From an uncultured PS1 clade bacterium (GTDB lineage Bacteria > Pseudomonadota > Alphaproteobacteria > RS24): a stretch of DNA of 64,000 bases. Numbering within the stretch: the stretch's first letter is position 1; each line of letters begins with the position of its first letter. Below, piece after piece: positions 19,433-32,930 of the stretch. The stretch spans positions 1-64,000 of the forward strand of contig CACNWB010000003.1 in assembly GCA_902624095.1 (NCBI GenBank), written 5' to 3'. The notes beneath the pieces are model-generated. The model made no database searches. It was not told the DNA's origin and worked only from the letters and a program-made list of their open reading frames with translations. A program made the translations under genes and the position numbers.

Positions 19433-19598
19433 TGCAACGCATATTTGTATCAGCGTATTTAAATGGCCTGGGGCCACCTGTGACGGGCGATGAGAGCTTG
19501 TCGGGAGCATGCACTACCTGGATATTGGGCGCAGGGCCGCATGCTCTTTCAACTTTGGAAAACATGCCCAACACGAACGAGTAGAAAAGGAGAACGCC
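19433..19598 (+). promoter_or_regulatory. ftsA-ftsZ spacer with an 8-bp inverted repeat
   Basis: This 166-base gap is the only sizeable break between genes of the dcw cluster. It contains a perfect inverted repeat, GAGCATGC at 19505-19512 and GCATGCTC at 19539-19546, with a 26-base loop, and ends with the ftsZ ribosome binding site AAAAGGAGAA (19585-19594). Separate promoters for ftsZ are known in other bacteria; whether one is here cannot be decided by eye. Confidence 0.4.
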
Positions 19599-21347
19599 AT
19601 GAGTATTCATCTTACCGTTCCACCGAAAAGGGAACTTAAACCCCGTATTGTCGTGTTTGGAATCGGGGGCGCTGGTGGCAATGCAGTCAATAATATGGTG
19701 AGCGCAGGGCTGGAAGGCGTCGATTTTGTCGTCGCCAATACCGACGCACAGGCACTTGCGGCCAGCGAGGCCGATCGCCGAATTCAGATGGGCAGCAAGC
19801 TCACTGAAGGATTGGGTGCCGGCTCAAATCCGGAGGTCGGGCGTCAGGCGGCCGAGGAGTCGATGGCTGAAATCGTCGACATGTTGCAGGGCTCGCATAT
19901 GGCCTTTGTGACAGCCGGCATGGGCGGGGGCACCGGCACCGGTGCGGCACCCGTGATTGCCCGCGCCGCACGCGAATTGGGTGTGCTGACCGTCGGTGTG
20001 GTGACCAAGCCCTTCGATTTTGAAGGCACACGGCGCATGCGGTCGGCCAATGAAGGCATAAACGAATTGGCCAAGGAGGTTGATACGCTAATTATCATCC
20101 CGAACCAGAACTTGTTCCGTATCGCCAATGCCCAGACGACATTTGCCGAAGCCTTTGCAATGGCTGATGAGGTTCTGCATTCGGGCGTGTCCGGCATTAC
20201 CGATTTGATGATCAAGCCAGGTCTTATTAATCTCGACTTTGCCGATGTCAAAACCATTATGGACGAAATGGGCAAAGCCATGATGGGCACGGGCGAAGCC
20301 GAAGGCGACAACCGTGCCATCGAGGCTGCTGAGGCCGCGATTGCAAATCCGTTGCTTGATGATGTTTCGATGAGCGGGGCCAACGGTCTGTTGATCAGTA
20401 TTTCTGGCGGTGAAGACTTGACGCTGTATGAGGTTGATGAGGCCGCCAACCGCATCAAGGATGAGGTTGACGAAAACGCCAATATCATCATCGGCTCAAC
20501 CTTCGACGATAATCTGAAAGGCATGGTGCGGGTCTCCGTTGTCGCTACCGGTATTGAGGCGGGGGCAAAATCCAAATTGCGCCCCGTCACGCGTGGCGAG
20601 GTGATCAATATGGGTCAACAAATTCAGGATTATCCCTCTGCCGAGCCGCAAGAAATCGAGGGTGACGGGGCGAGCAGCGAATTGCCATCCTTCATGCAAG
20701 CCGATGCTGCGCAACCTGCGGTTGAAGATGTTGCGGAAATTGCAGAGCCGCAACCTGCGGCAGAAGCTCAGGAGATTGCCGAAGAAGCTGATGATGGGGA
20801 ACTTCCGGGTTTTCTGCGTGAGCCGAAACTGGCGCCGCGGCGCGAAGTGTCAAAACGCTCGCGTTCATTTCTTGACCGTGTGTTGGGCACCAACCGCCAG
20901 CCACCGAAGGAAGAAAGCCATCTGGCTACCGACCCGACAGATGAGGCAAAGCCCTTGGAGGATAATGAGCGGATCGAGCCGCGTCTTGAGGAAACGGCTG
21001 AGACTGCCGGACGCGATATTGATGATGCGCCGACACCGGATCAACGTCCGGCAGCAATTCTCGATGCGCCTCAAGCGATACCCGCTGAACCGATGCCAAT
21101 GGTGGCTGCGGCACCTGCGCAGAAGGAACCGACACTGGACCTCGATACACCTGAAGCAACTGCTCCTGCGGCAAAAATCGAAATGCCGGAACTGCCGGCA
21201 CCACAAGTTTCAGTGAATTCTGTGGCGCCGACACCGACGATTGCCGAGCAAGCACCCGTGGTGCAAACGCAGATGCAGACCGCGCCGAGCATGAATACGT
21301 CTTACGAGGCCGACCAGTTAGATATTCCGGCCTTCTTGCGTAGGTAA
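19599..21347 (+). CDS. ftsZ: Cell division protein FtsZ
   Basis: Tubulin-like GTPase that forms the Z ring. The GTPase core (about residues 1-330) contains [28 protein letters not shown] (the tubulin signature) and the T7 loop [11 protein letters not shown]. The 582-residue length is large because of a linker of about 240 residues rich in Ala, Glu and Pro. It ends in the conserved C-terminal peptide LDIPAFLRR (574-582). The linker carries two similar motifs, ELPSFM at 361 and ELPGFLR at 401. The ATG at 19599 has AAAAGGAGAA in front; the 30 extra residues of the ORF track are rejected. Confidence 0.97.
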   Translation: MSIHLTVPPKRELKPRIVVFGIGGAGGNAVNNMVSAGLEGVDFVVANTDAQALAASEADRRIQMGSKLTEGLGAGSNPEVGRQAAEESMAEIVDMLQGSHMAFVTAGMGGGTGTGAAPVIARAARELGVLTVGVVTKPFDFEGTRRMRSANEGINELAKEVDTLIIIPNQNLFRIANAQTTFAEAFAMADEVLHSGVSGITDLMIKPGLINLDFADVKTIMDEMGKAMMGTGEAEGDNRAIEAAEAAIANPLLDDVSMSGANGLLISISGGEDLTLYEVDEAANRIKDEVDENANIIIGSTFDDNLKGMVRVSVVATGIEAGAKSKLRPVTRGEVINMGQQIQDYPSAEPQEIEGDGASSELPSFMQADAAQPAVEDVAEIAEPQPAAEAQEIAEEADDGELPGFLREPKLAPRREVSKRSRSFLDRVLGTNRQPPKEESHLATDPTDEAKPLEDNERIEPRLEETAETAGRDIDDAPTPDQRPAAILDAPQAIPAEPMPMVAAAPAQKEPTLDLDTPEATAPAAKIEMPELPAPQVSVNSVAPTPTIAEQAPVVQTQMQTAPSMNTSYEADQLDIPAFLRR

Positions 21348-21362
21348 AATATAAGGGGAAAG

Positions 21363-21388
21363 TTCGGACCTTGTGTCCGGGCTTTTTT
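21363..21388 (+). terminator. Rho-independent terminator after ftsZ
   Basis: CGGAC at 21365-21369 pairs with GTCCG at 21375-21379 around a 5-base loop, and wobble pairs extend the stem. A run of six T follows after GC (21383-21388). It lies 15 bases after the ftsZ stop, and marks the end of the dcw transcript. Confidence 0.85.
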
Positions 21389-21542
21389 CGATCCTGAATT
21401 CTTTTTTCGACCTCGGTGAGGCGATTTGGTTAGCTTTGTTACAAGGCCGTAATATTAGGCAATAATCTGTTATTTGAACTTGGTTAGTTGCTTTTGTAGA
21501 ACACGCTTCAGTAAAGTAATTGAAACCAAGGATAAACGCAGT

Positions 21543-22523
21543 ATGGCACCACCCCCTGCCACAATTGCTCAGATACACGAGCGCTTCCCAGCTGTTGCTT
21601 TTGCCGGAGCACCAGATATTCAGCAGTTTAAAGCGCAGCAGACAACAGTGGGCGCGGCTGTCTCTTGTCGGGGCGTTGGGTTGCATTCGGGCGCGGAATT
21701 GACCATGCGGCTAGTTCCGGCAGCTGCAGACACTGGCATTGTTTTTAACCGTACAGATATTGCCGATCGTGATGAGGCATCCATTCCCGCCCTGCTCGGC
21801 AGCGTATGTGATGTCACCCTGTCAACCAAAATCGGCAACAGCCACGGGCATGTGGTTGGCACGATTGAACATTTGTTGGCGGCGCTGGCCGGTATGCGGG
21901 TCGATAATATCATCGTTGAAATCGACGGGCCGGAAGTGCCGATTATGGATGGCAGCGCCAAACCCTTTGTCGATTTGATGCAAAGTGTCGGTATTGTTAA
22001 ATTAGACGCAGTGCGTCGGGCCTTGCGCGTCAAGAAGCCGGTACGAGTATCGCAAGGTGACGGCTATTGCGAATTGCTGCCCGAAGACGGATGTGTTTTC
22101 GAATCTGAGATTGATTTTCAAAGCGGCGCAATCGGGCGTCAGGCCTATCAGCTTGACCTTATGACCGAAAATTTTGGTGTGAATGTCGCTGGTGCGCGTA
22201 CTTTCTGTATGTTGCATCAGGTTGAAGCCATGCACAGCGCGGGGCTTGCACTGGGCGGCTCCATTGAAAACGCCATTTTGGTTGATGGTGATGTCGTCAT
22301 GAATGAAGAAGGTTTGCGGTCCCCAAAAGAGTTTGTGCAGCACAAACTTCTGGATGCCATTGGCGATCTTTATCTGCTTGGCCTTCCTCTGATCGGTCGG
22401 TATCGAGGGTATAAATCGGGCCACGCACTACATAACAAGCTTCTGCACGCTCTGTTCCTTGAGGCGGACGCCTTCGATCTTGTCAACCTGTCTGGTGCGG
22501 ACAAAATCCTCGCAGCCGAATAG
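21543..22523 (+). CDS. lpxC: UDP-3-O-acyl-N-acetylglucosamine deacetylase
   Basis: Zinc enzyme of the committed step in lipid A synthesis. The 326-residue protein has CRGVGLHSGAELTM near residue 40, GTIEHLLAALAGM near residue 107 with the first zinc His, MDGSAKPFVDLM, and HKLLDAIGDLYLLG and SGHALHNKLLHAL with the remaining ligands and catalytic His. The ATG at 21543 follows an AAGGA; the track start at 21474 lies in the leader. It has its own transcription unit after the ftsZ terminator. Regulation by FtsH proteolysis is known elsewhere but is not visible here. Confidence 0.95.
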   Translation: MAPPPATIAQIHERFPAVAFAGAPDIQQFKAQQTTVGAAVSCRGVGLHSGAELTMRLVPAAADTGIVFNRTDIADRDEASIPALLGSVCDVTLSTKIGNSHGHVVGTIEHLLAALAGMRVDNIIVEIDGPEVPIMDGSAKPFVDLMQSVGIVKLDAVRRALRVKKPVRVSQGDGYCELLPEDGCVFESEIDFQSGAIGRQAYQLDLMTENFGVNVAGARTFCMLHQVEAMHSAGLALGGSIENAILVDGDVVMNEEGLRSPKEFVQHKLLDAIGDLYLLGLPLIGRYRGYKSGHALHNKLLHALFLEADAFDLVNLSGADKILAAE

Positions 22524-22624
22524 AATCGCGTTTTTTACGCCTTCTCTCTACTGGCATCCGTTCCTTCAATGCTGTAAAACTATCGCTCATTGGCTCTTTT
22601 TGGACCGTGGTACGCTATCTCATT

Positions 22625-23437
22625 ATGACGTGGAAACAATTATTAACTGTATGTGCTGTGTGCGGCGTGTTGTCGGCTTGCGGTGCGAATAATTCGGAAA
22701 TCGCAGAATATATCGAACGGCCTGTCGAACAGATATACAACGAGGCTTTTGACGAATTGGAGCGCGGTAATTTCATCAGTGCAGCACAGCAATTTGATGA
22801 AGTTGAGCGTCAGCACCCCTATTCCATTTGGGCGCGCCGTGCCATGGTTATGGCTGCCTACACCTATTATTTGCAGAATAAATATGACGAAGCCATTCTC
22901 ACAGCGCGCCGGTTTATTGCGCTTTACCCTGGCAATAAGCGCGCGGCCTACGCCTATTATCTCATCGCCATGTGCCAGTATGAGCGGATCTCGGACGTCA
23001 AGCGCGACCAGTTGATAACCGAATTGGCCCAGCAAGCGCTGGTCGACGTAATCCGGCGTTTTCCAGAATCGGACTATGCCCGTGATGCTATTTTGAAACT
23101 CGACCTCACCAGCGACCATTTGGCCGGCAAGGAAATGGACGTGGGCCGTTATTATCTGAAGCGCGGGCATTATTCTGCGGCCTCGGTGCGGTTTTCCAAT
23201 GTTATCAGAAACTTCCCCCGCACCTCCCATGTGCCAGAAGCCCTGCATCGGCTGACTGAGGTTTTTCTCTCGCTCGGCGTTTACAATGAGGCGCAAAATG
23301 CCGCCGCAGTCCTGGGGTATAATTTCCCCGACAGTCGTTGGTATCGTGACAGTTACCGGATTCTGGTTGACAGCGAGCTAACCCCTGAGGAAGACCCCTC
23401 ATCCTGGATTAGCAGGGCTCTCGACAAGGTCTTTTAG
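22625..23437 (+). CDS. bamD: Outer membrane assembly lipoprotein BamD
   Basis: A 270-residue lipoprotein of the BAM complex, which inserts beta-barrel proteins into the outer membrane. The signal peptide ends in the lipobox LSAC (Cys about residue 20). The mature part is a string of TPR repeats (NEAFDELERGNFISAAQQFDEVERQHPYS is not quoted in full; repeats continue to about residue 225), with conserved PYSIWA and YPGNKRA. The ATG at 22625 is chosen so that the signal peptide begins MTWKQLL. recN follows after 9 bases. Confidence 0.93.
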   Translation: MTWKQLLTVCAVCGVLSACGANNSEIAEYIERPVEQIYNEAFDELERGNFISAAQQFDEVERQHPYSIWARRAMVMAAYTYYLQNKYDEAILTARRFIALYPGNKRAAYAYYLIAMCQYERISDVKRDQLITELAQQALVDVIRRFPESDYARDAILKLDLTSDHLAGKEMDVGRYYLKRGHYSAASVRFSNVIRNFPRTSHVPEALHRLTEVFLSLGVYNEAQNAAAVLGYNFPDSRWYRDSYRILVDSELTPEEDPSSWISRALDKVF

Positions 23438-23446
23438 GGGCCGCGA

Positions 23447-27243
<3,797 letters not shown>

Positions 27244-27804
27244 TCCTTCTCGACGTTAACGTTTTTGCAACCGCTGCCGCCGAGCGCCTTAAACTTTGGC
27301 ATTGCTGGCTGGGTGGCGTGGGTTTTCAGCCAGTTTTTCTTCCGGTATCGGCCAGCCCTTCCCCATGTCCTAGGCGAAGCATAGCATCTGCTCTTTCTTG
27401 ATAAAGGTCACGATATCTTTTTCCGCAGGCGCGCTGTCTCCCTATGTGCGGGTGATTTGCTGGTGACGGCGCATGGTGTGTTTGCTGGTTCCAAATTCTT
27501 TGCGCGCAACAACGAGAAATGAGAATACCAGCTTGCCCCTGCGACGGGATTTGTTTGTCAGCTGTTCGAGGTGGTGTATCAGAAGGCTAGATGCAAATGA
27601 CTAGTCCTGGTCAGCAATCCCTTGTACTTGATTAAGCTGCAGATAGGAAATGAACTCGCGTCGACGCGCGGCCCACATAATTTTTTCGAGTATTATCTCT
27701 GTCTGAGAAAAATGATGCATGATTTTCTCTTAGTCTTTTAGACCATTATAATATAATTGAAGCAGGTGTTTCTAGCACCAACAGGTTGTATACGCATCCA
27801 GTCA
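27244..27804. other. 561-base gap without an intact gene
   Basis: Between ligA and pepP there is no ORF above 60 codons that looks real. The composition is more AT-rich at the pepP end. The minus strand has one frame from an ATG at 27720 to a TAA at 27289 broken only by three TAG codons (see the finding and the pseudogene entry). An inverted repeat GAGAAAA (27705-27711) / TTTTCTC (27723-27729) lies near the pepP end and might help to end pepP transcription. Confidence 0.5.
27289..27720 (-). pseudogene. Possible decayed gene with three in-frame TAG codons
   Basis: Reading from the ATG at 27720, the frame runs 143 codons to a TAA with stops only at codons 40, 93 and 117, all TAG. The stretch between them includes protein-like segments such as SRRRGKLVFSFLVVARKEF and KGWPIPEEKLAE. 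I do not recognise the family. A perfect TATAAT (27745-27750 on the minus strand) precedes it. In random DNA several stops would be expected in such a length, so three is only mildly low; this may be chance. It lies downstream of pepP on the same strand. Confidence 0.3.
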
Positions 27805-29610
27805 TCATATCTGACGACAAGCCTTTTCAAGCCATCTTGCCGTGCGCGTATCGACAAGCGGTTTAACTTTGCCAAGAACGTCCGCGTGATAGGTGTTGAG
27901 CCATAATTTTTCTTCCTCCGTGAGGGCTGATCTGTCAATAAGACGGTGGTCAATTGGGGCGAGGGTCAATGCATCGAACTCCAGCATATCGCGGTGTTTG
28001 TCACCGACATTTTTCGCTGCACGAACATATTGTAGGTTTTCAATTCTTATCCCAAAACGACCTGTGGCATAGTATCCCGGCTCATTTGACACGATCATAC
28101 CAGGTGCCATCGCTATCATCCCGCCCTTTGAGATGCGTTGTGGACCTTCATGCACGGAAAGATAACTGCCGACACCATGGCCAGTGCCATGGTCGAAATC
28201 CTGCCCTGCCGCCCATAGTGGCGCGCGGGCAAGCGTGTCCAATTGCATTCCGTTTGTACCGGCCGGAAAACGCGCGGCGGCCAGCGCAATATGGCCGCGA
28301 AGAACCCTCGTAAAAGCATCAATTGCACCTCTAGGTGGAGGACGCCCTTCAATAAGCACTGTGCGAGTCACATCCGTAGTGCCATCGGCATATTGTCCAC
28401 CACTGTCGATGAGGTAGAGATCACCGGGCCGCAAACGGCGATTGGTGGCGTGGGTTACCCGATAATGCACAATCGCACCGTTCGGCCCACTTCCCGATAT
28501 GGTGTCGAAGCTCAAGTCACGTAATTTTCCCGTGTCAGCACGAAAGGCTTCCGCTTTGCGTGCGGCATCAATCTCATTGATTTTTCCCGTGCGCCCATAA
28601 GCGTCTAGCCAGCACAAAAAGCGGCACAGTGCTGCGCCGTCGCGCAAATGAGCGGCTTTGGCGCCTTTTATCTCGGCCTTTGTTTTGCAGGCTTTTGCCG
28701 CGGTGCACAAATCCTCGCCATGCACGATCTCAGTACCTTTCACAAGGGCCGCAAACCACATCGGAGTGGTTTCCGGTTCAAGGCGCACCTTCCCTTTCAA
28801 TTTGCCAAGCGCGGCTGCGATTTTATCGCTGGCGTGAATATGCAGCTTGTCGCCTATATGCCTTCGCGTTTTGGCATCAATGCGGGCCGGGTTAATAAAC
28901 CAGTCGAACCGACCGCCAGCTCTCAAAATGCCGAAAGACAGCGCGAAGGGCGTGTGCGGCACGTCATTGCCACGAATATTTAATAGCCAGGCAATGTTTT
29001 CCGGCTGAGTTACCAGCATGGCGGACTGGTCTGCCTCGGCAAGCTGGCGACCAATGTCACGGCGTTTGTCAAACGAGGTGCGTCCGGCCAATCGGTTGGG
29101 ATGCGCAATAACTTGTGTTTCCGGCATGGTGGGCCGGTCAACCCAGATGCGGTCAATCGGATTGTCCGCCACATATTCAATGTCGAGGCCATTGCGCTGC
29201 CCCAGCTTTTCAACCGCGCCAGCAAAAGCAAGCGTGTGCAGTTTCGGGTCGATGCCGATACGCTGGTTTTTCCGTAGTTTTTTTTCGAGCCATTTAAGCG
29301 GGCTGGTTTCGGCAATCGGCACAATTTCAAAAATATTCGTATCCACCTGATCGGGCGCCTGCAGAATATACCGCCCGTCGACGAAAACAGCCGCCTGACG
29401 CGTCGTGACCACAGCGACACCAGCCGAGCCACCAAAGCCAGTCAGCCATTTCAAACGTTCGTTGGCGGGCGGAACATATTCGCCCTGAAACGCGTCTTCG
29501 CGCGGCACAATAAAGGCATCGAGCCCGTTTTCGGACATGGTGCGGCGCAACAGCTTTACATGCTGCGCTGTATTTTTAGCATCTTTTGGATCTTCGAAAT
29601 CTTGAAACAT
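27805..29610 (-). CDS. pepP: Xaa-Pro aminopeptidase (M24B), long form
   Basis: A 601-residue metallopeptidase that removes N-terminal residues before proline. Two creatinase-N domains (about residues 1-300) precede the catalytic pita-bread domain. The metal ligands are visible: LIDSGGQYADGTTDVTRTV (two Asp), HGTGHGVGSYLSVHEGP (His), and NEPGYYATGRFGIRIENL (two Glu). I choose the ATG at 29610 (MFQDFEDPKD), which follows the prmA stop by 10 bases, over the track start at 29655 inside prmA. It is the last gene of a pcrA-prmA-pepP minus-strand run. Confidence 0.92.
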   Translation of the reverse strand: MFQDFEDPKDAKNTAQHVKLLRRTMSENGLDAFIVPREDAFQGEYVPPANERLKWLTGFGGSAGVAVVTTRQAAVFVDGRYILQAPDQVDTNIFEIVPIAETSPLKWLEKKLRKNQRIGIDPKLHTLAFAGAVEKLGQRNGLDIEYVADNPIDRIWVDRPTMPETQVIAHPNRLAGRTSFDKRRDIGRQLAEADQSAMLVTQPENIAWLLNIRGNDVPHTPFALSFGILRAGGRFDWFINPARIDAKTRRHIGDKLHIHASDKIAAALGKLKGKVRLEPETTPMWFAALVKGTEIVHGEDLCTAAKACKTKAEIKGAKAAHLRDGAALCRFLCWLDAYGRTGKINEIDAARKAEAFRADTGKLRDLSFDTISGSGPNGAIVHYRVTHATNRRLRPGDLYLIDSGGQYADGTTDVTRTVLIEGRPPPRGAIDAFTRVLRGHIALAAARFPAGTNGMQLDTLARAPLWAAGQDFDHGTGHGVGSYLSVHEGPQRISKGGMIAMAPGMIVSNEPGYYATGRFGIRIENLQYVRAAKNVGDKHRDMLEFDALTLAPIDHRLIDRSALTEEEKLWLNTYHADVLGKVKPLVDTRTARWLEKACRQI

Positions 29611-29620
29611 AGCGTTAAGT

Positions 29621-30451
29621 TTAATGCCGAAACATAAGGCTCGTCCACGGGCCAATGCGGATATCTTTTTGCAAGGTCAGTCCGGCGTGGCGATAGCGTG
29701 CAACGACACGCTGTCTTTGCGTGTTCAGCAGTCCCGAGAGGATGAGCTGTCCGGCCGGGGCCAAATGCGTGGCCATGGTAGACGCCATGGTAATGAGGGG
29801 CACGGCTAGAATATTCGCCATAATCAAGTCAAACGGTCCGGCTTGACGCGCCGCAGGATGGGCAAATCCGTTGCACCATATCGGCCTGATATGCGCGGGC
29901 AGGTTGTTGATCTTGAAATTTTGCTGCGCCGCACGCACCGCGTCGGGGTCATTATCGCAGGCAAAAACATGTCTGCACCCCGCCTTGGCAAGCGCAATTG
30001 TAAGTGTGCCGGCGCCCGTGCCTATATCGGCGGCCCGGGTTGGGCAATGCTTTTTCAGCACATGCGCCAGCAGGTGCAAACACCCTTGTGTTGTCTCATG
30101 ATGGCCCGAACCGAAGGCAAGCCCGGCATCCATTTGAATATGGTGGCGCGCACACTGCGCATGTGGCCGGTCGTGACGCCCAAACAGAAAGAACGGCGGC
30201 ACTTGCACGGGCGGCAGATTTTGCTGGCTTCGTGACACCCAATCTTCATCCGGAACATGTTCAAGTTCTAAATCCTCATGGGCAAACGGCAAGACACCAA
30301 ATTCGGGGGCTTCGGTGAAATAGGCCTCAATGCGCTTCCCGCCGCTTTTGGGCAGTCCGATGGCTTGGGCGACGGCACCGGCATTGTCGAAAAACGCTTC
30401 GGCCAAATCAGGGGTTTGGGTGGTCACGCAGGCTTTGAATAGGGCGGGCAT
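29621..30451 (-). CDS. prmA: Ribosomal protein L11 methyltransferase
   Basis: Trimethylates ribosomal protein L11 with S-adenosylmethionine. The substrate-recognition domain fills the N-terminal third. DAGLAFGSGHHETTQGCL near residue 108, AADIGTGAGTLTIALAKAG near residue 139 (SAM motif I) and LIMANILAVPL near 204 are PrmA signatures. Length 276 is normal. It begins 9 bases after the pcrA stop and is followed closely by pepP. Confidence 0.94.
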   Translation of the reverse strand: MPALFKACVTTQTPDLAEAFFDNAGAVAQAIGLPKSGGKRIEAYFTEAPEFGVLPFAHEDLELEHVPDEDWVSRSQQNLPPVQVPPFFLFGRHDRPHAQCARHHIQMDAGLAFGSGHHETTQGCLHLLAHVLKKHCPTRAADIGTGAGTLTIALAKAGCRHVFACDNDPDAVRAAQQNFKINNLPAHIRPIWCNGFAHPAARQAGPFDLIMANILAVPLITMASTMATHLAPAGQLILSGLLNTQRQRVVARYRHAGLTLQKDIRIGPWTSLMFRH

Positions 30452-30460
30452 AATCGGCGT

Positions 30461-32803
30461 TCACTGCTTTTCAACATATGCATCGAGCACTTTTTTGCGT
30501 CCTGCCTTTTCAAAACCGACTGTCAGCTTATTGCCTTCAATGTCTTCGATGCGTCCGTAGCCGAATTTCTGGTGGAATATGCGCTCGCCGCGCTGATAGG
30601 GACTGTCGGACATATTAGAGGCAACAGTTTCGGCGCGCGACTGTATTGTTGGTGGATCGCTTGGGTCAAAACGATTGCGATTGGCCTGCGCGCGCTGCCA
30701 GCCCGGACTGTTATAAGTTGAGGTGGCAAAATCATTGGCAAACCGGCTCTGGCTGGCAAAGCTATTGCCGATCTGGTCGCTATCCCCGACCTCGACATGC
30801 TCGGCAGGCAATTCGTCGATAAACCTCGAGGGAATGGCCGAATTCCACTGGCCGTGTGTGCGGCGGTTGCCGGCAAATGAGATGGTGGCGCGCTGGCGCG
30901 CCCGCGTCAGGCCGACATAAGCAAGGCGGCGTTCCTCTTCCAGCCCTTTTGTACCGCTTTCGTCCAAACTGCGTTGATGCGGGAAAAGACCTTCCTCCCA
31001 ACCGGGCAGAAAAACTGTATCAAACTCAAGTCCCTTGGCGGCGTGCAGGGTCATCAGGGAGACCTTGTCGTCATTTTCCTGTGTTTGAGCGTCCATCACC
31101 AGCGAGATATGTTCTAGATACCCTGCCATGTTTTCAAACTCATCCATCGAACGCACAAGCTCTTTCAGGTTTTCCAGCTTGCCGGGTGCTTCGGGCGATT
31201 TGTCGGCCTGCCACATGGCGGTGTAGCCGCTTTCATCCAGAACCAGCTCGGCCAGTTCGGTATGCGTCATGGACGGGATCAATCCGCGCCAGCGTTCGAC
31301 AGACTGGATAAAACCGTTCAACGCGCGCCGTGCCGCCGGCTTCAACTCTTCCGTTTGCACCAGTTGGGTTGCGGCGCGGTAAAGCGAGGTGTTCTGGCGT
31401 CGGGCGGCATCGTGGAGTGTCTGCAAGGCCACATTGCCAAGCCCACGTCGGGGCTTGTTGCAGATGCGTTCAAACGCCAAATCATCGTCGGCTTGTGCGA
31501 TAAGCCGGAAATAGGCATTGGCGTCACGAATTTCGGCGCGCTCATAAAATCGTGGCCCCCCAATCACCCGATAAGGCACGCCCAATGCGATAAACCGGTC
31601 TTCAAATTCACGCATTTGAAAACTTGCACGCACCAATATGGCTATTTCGTTTAATGGATCCCCGGCGCGCTGATAGGCTTCGATATCGTCCCCGGTCAGG
31701 CGCGCTTCTTCGTCGCCGTCCCACACGCCGCGCACAACAACTTTCTCGCCTTCGGTCAGGTCGGTCCAAAGCTCTTTGCCAAGGCGCCCCTCATTGGCCG
31801 CGATCAGGCCCGATGCGGCGGCCAGAATATGCGGCGTCGAGCGGTAATTGCGCTCCAGGCGGATAACTTGCGCGCCCGTGAAATCGCGCTCAAAACGCAA
31901 AATATTGTCAACTTCCGCACCACGCCAACCATAGATCGACTGGTCGTCATCGCCGACACAGCAAATATTGTTGTGCGCTTGTGCCAGAAGGCGCAGCCAC
32001 AAATATTGCACCGCATTTGTGTCCTGATATTCATCGACCAATATGTGTTTGAACTTGTTTTGATACTCTACCAGCACGGCGTCATTTTCACGGAACAGGC
32101 GCAAACATTCCAATAATAGATCACCGAAATCAGTGGCGTTGAGAATTTTCAGCCGCTGTTGATATTGTGTGTAAACCTTGCCGCCCCACCCATTGGCAAA
32201 AAAACCGGATTCGCTGTCGGGTACGTCTTCGGGGGTCCAGCCACGGTTTTTCCAGCGGTCAATGAGACCGGCCATCTGACGCGCCGGCCATCTTTTTTCG
32301 TCAATGTTTTCAGCCTGTATGATTTGTTTGATGAGGCGTATCTGGTCGTCCGTATCCAAAATGGTGAAATCGGGGCGCAGGTCGACCAGCTCGGCGTGGC
32401 GGCGCAGAATCCGCACCGATATCGAGTGAAAGGTGCCGAGCCATCCCATGCCTTCAACGGTCTCGCCCATCAGCGAACTGATGCGCTCTTTCATCTCGCG
32501 CGCGGCTTTATTGGTAAAGGTCACAGCCAGAATTTGGCTCGGCCATGCCTGCCCGGTGGCGATTTTATGGGCAATGCGTGTGGTCAATGCCCGTGTTTTA
32601 CCGGTGCCGGCACCGGCCAGTAACAAAAGCGGGCCGTCTTCTGCCAGAACAGCCGCGCGTTGCTCGTCATTAAGGCCGTCCAGCATAGGCCCAGCGCGGC
32701 GCGCATCCATATTGGCGCGCGCGGCAGCCGAGATTGAGCCTGACTGCGCTTGCGACGGGGGCGGTGTATCGGATCCTAGATCAAACGGATCATTTTCCAT
32801 CAT
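30461..32803 (-). CDS. uvrD: ATP-dependent DNA helicase UvrD/PcrA
   Basis: Superfamily 1 3'-5' helicase (780 residues) for nucleotide excision and mismatch repair and replication restart. Helicase motifs in order: LNDEQRAAV (Q motif), AGAGTGKTRALTTRI near residue 64 (motif I), VTFTNKAAREMKERI (Ia), VDEYQDTNAVQYL (II), GDDDQSIYGWRGA (III), ERNYRST (IV), LMTLHAAKGLEFDTVFLPG (V) and EERRLAYVGLTRAR (VI). The C-terminus is a Tudor-like domain (GERIFHQKFGYGRIEDIEGNK), as in PcrA. It is divergent from the AsmA-like gene. Confidence 0.95.
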   Translation of the reverse strand: MMENDPFDLGSDTPPPSQAQSGSISAAARANMDARRAGPMLDGLNDEQRAAVLAEDGPLLLLAGAGTGKTRALTTRIAHKIATGQAWPSQILAVTFTNKAAREMKERISSLMGETVEGMGWLGTFHSISVRILRRHAELVDLRPDFTILDTDDQIRLIKQIIQAENIDEKRWPARQMAGLIDRWKNRGWTPEDVPDSESGFFANGWGGKVYTQYQQRLKILNATDFGDLLLECLRLFRENDAVLVEYQNKFKHILVDEYQDTNAVQYLWLRLLAQAHNNICCVGDDDQSIYGWRGAEVDNILRFERDFTGAQVIRLERNYRSTPHILAAASGLIAANEGRLGKELWTDLTEGEKVVVRGVWDGDEEARLTGDDIEAYQRAGDPLNEIAILVRASFQMREFEDRFIALGVPYRVIGGPRFYERAEIRDANAYFRLIAQADDDLAFERICNKPRRGLGNVALQTLHDAARRQNTSLYRAATQLVQTEELKPAARRALNGFIQSVERWRGLIPSMTHTELAELVLDESGYTAMWQADKSPEAPGKLENLKELVRSMDEFENMAGYLEHISLVMDAQTQENDDKVSLMTLHAAKGLEFDTVFLPGWEEGLFPHQRSLDESGTKGLEEERRLAYVGLTRARQRATISFAGNRRTHGQWNSAIPSRFIDELPAEHVEVGDSDQIGNSFASQSRFANDFATSTYNSPGWQRAQANRNRFDPSDPPTIQSRAETVASNMSDSPYQRGERIFHQKFGYGRIEDIEGNKLTVGFEKAGRKKVLDAYVEKQ

Positions 32804-32930
32804 ACTTGCTACTCAAGTGATTCTGTCTGTGCTGAAGCCAATATATCACGTGTTTCGCAGCGTTTCTGCCGCTGGCAACACATAATATGTTACTATAGCC
32901 TTTGTTTCGAGTTTCATGGAGATTTTCGCA

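Noticed and set aside
20000-20608. 254-codon Ser/Ala-rich ORF antisense to ftsZ
   Set aside because: Codon-structure shadow of ftsZ, with no recognisable domain.
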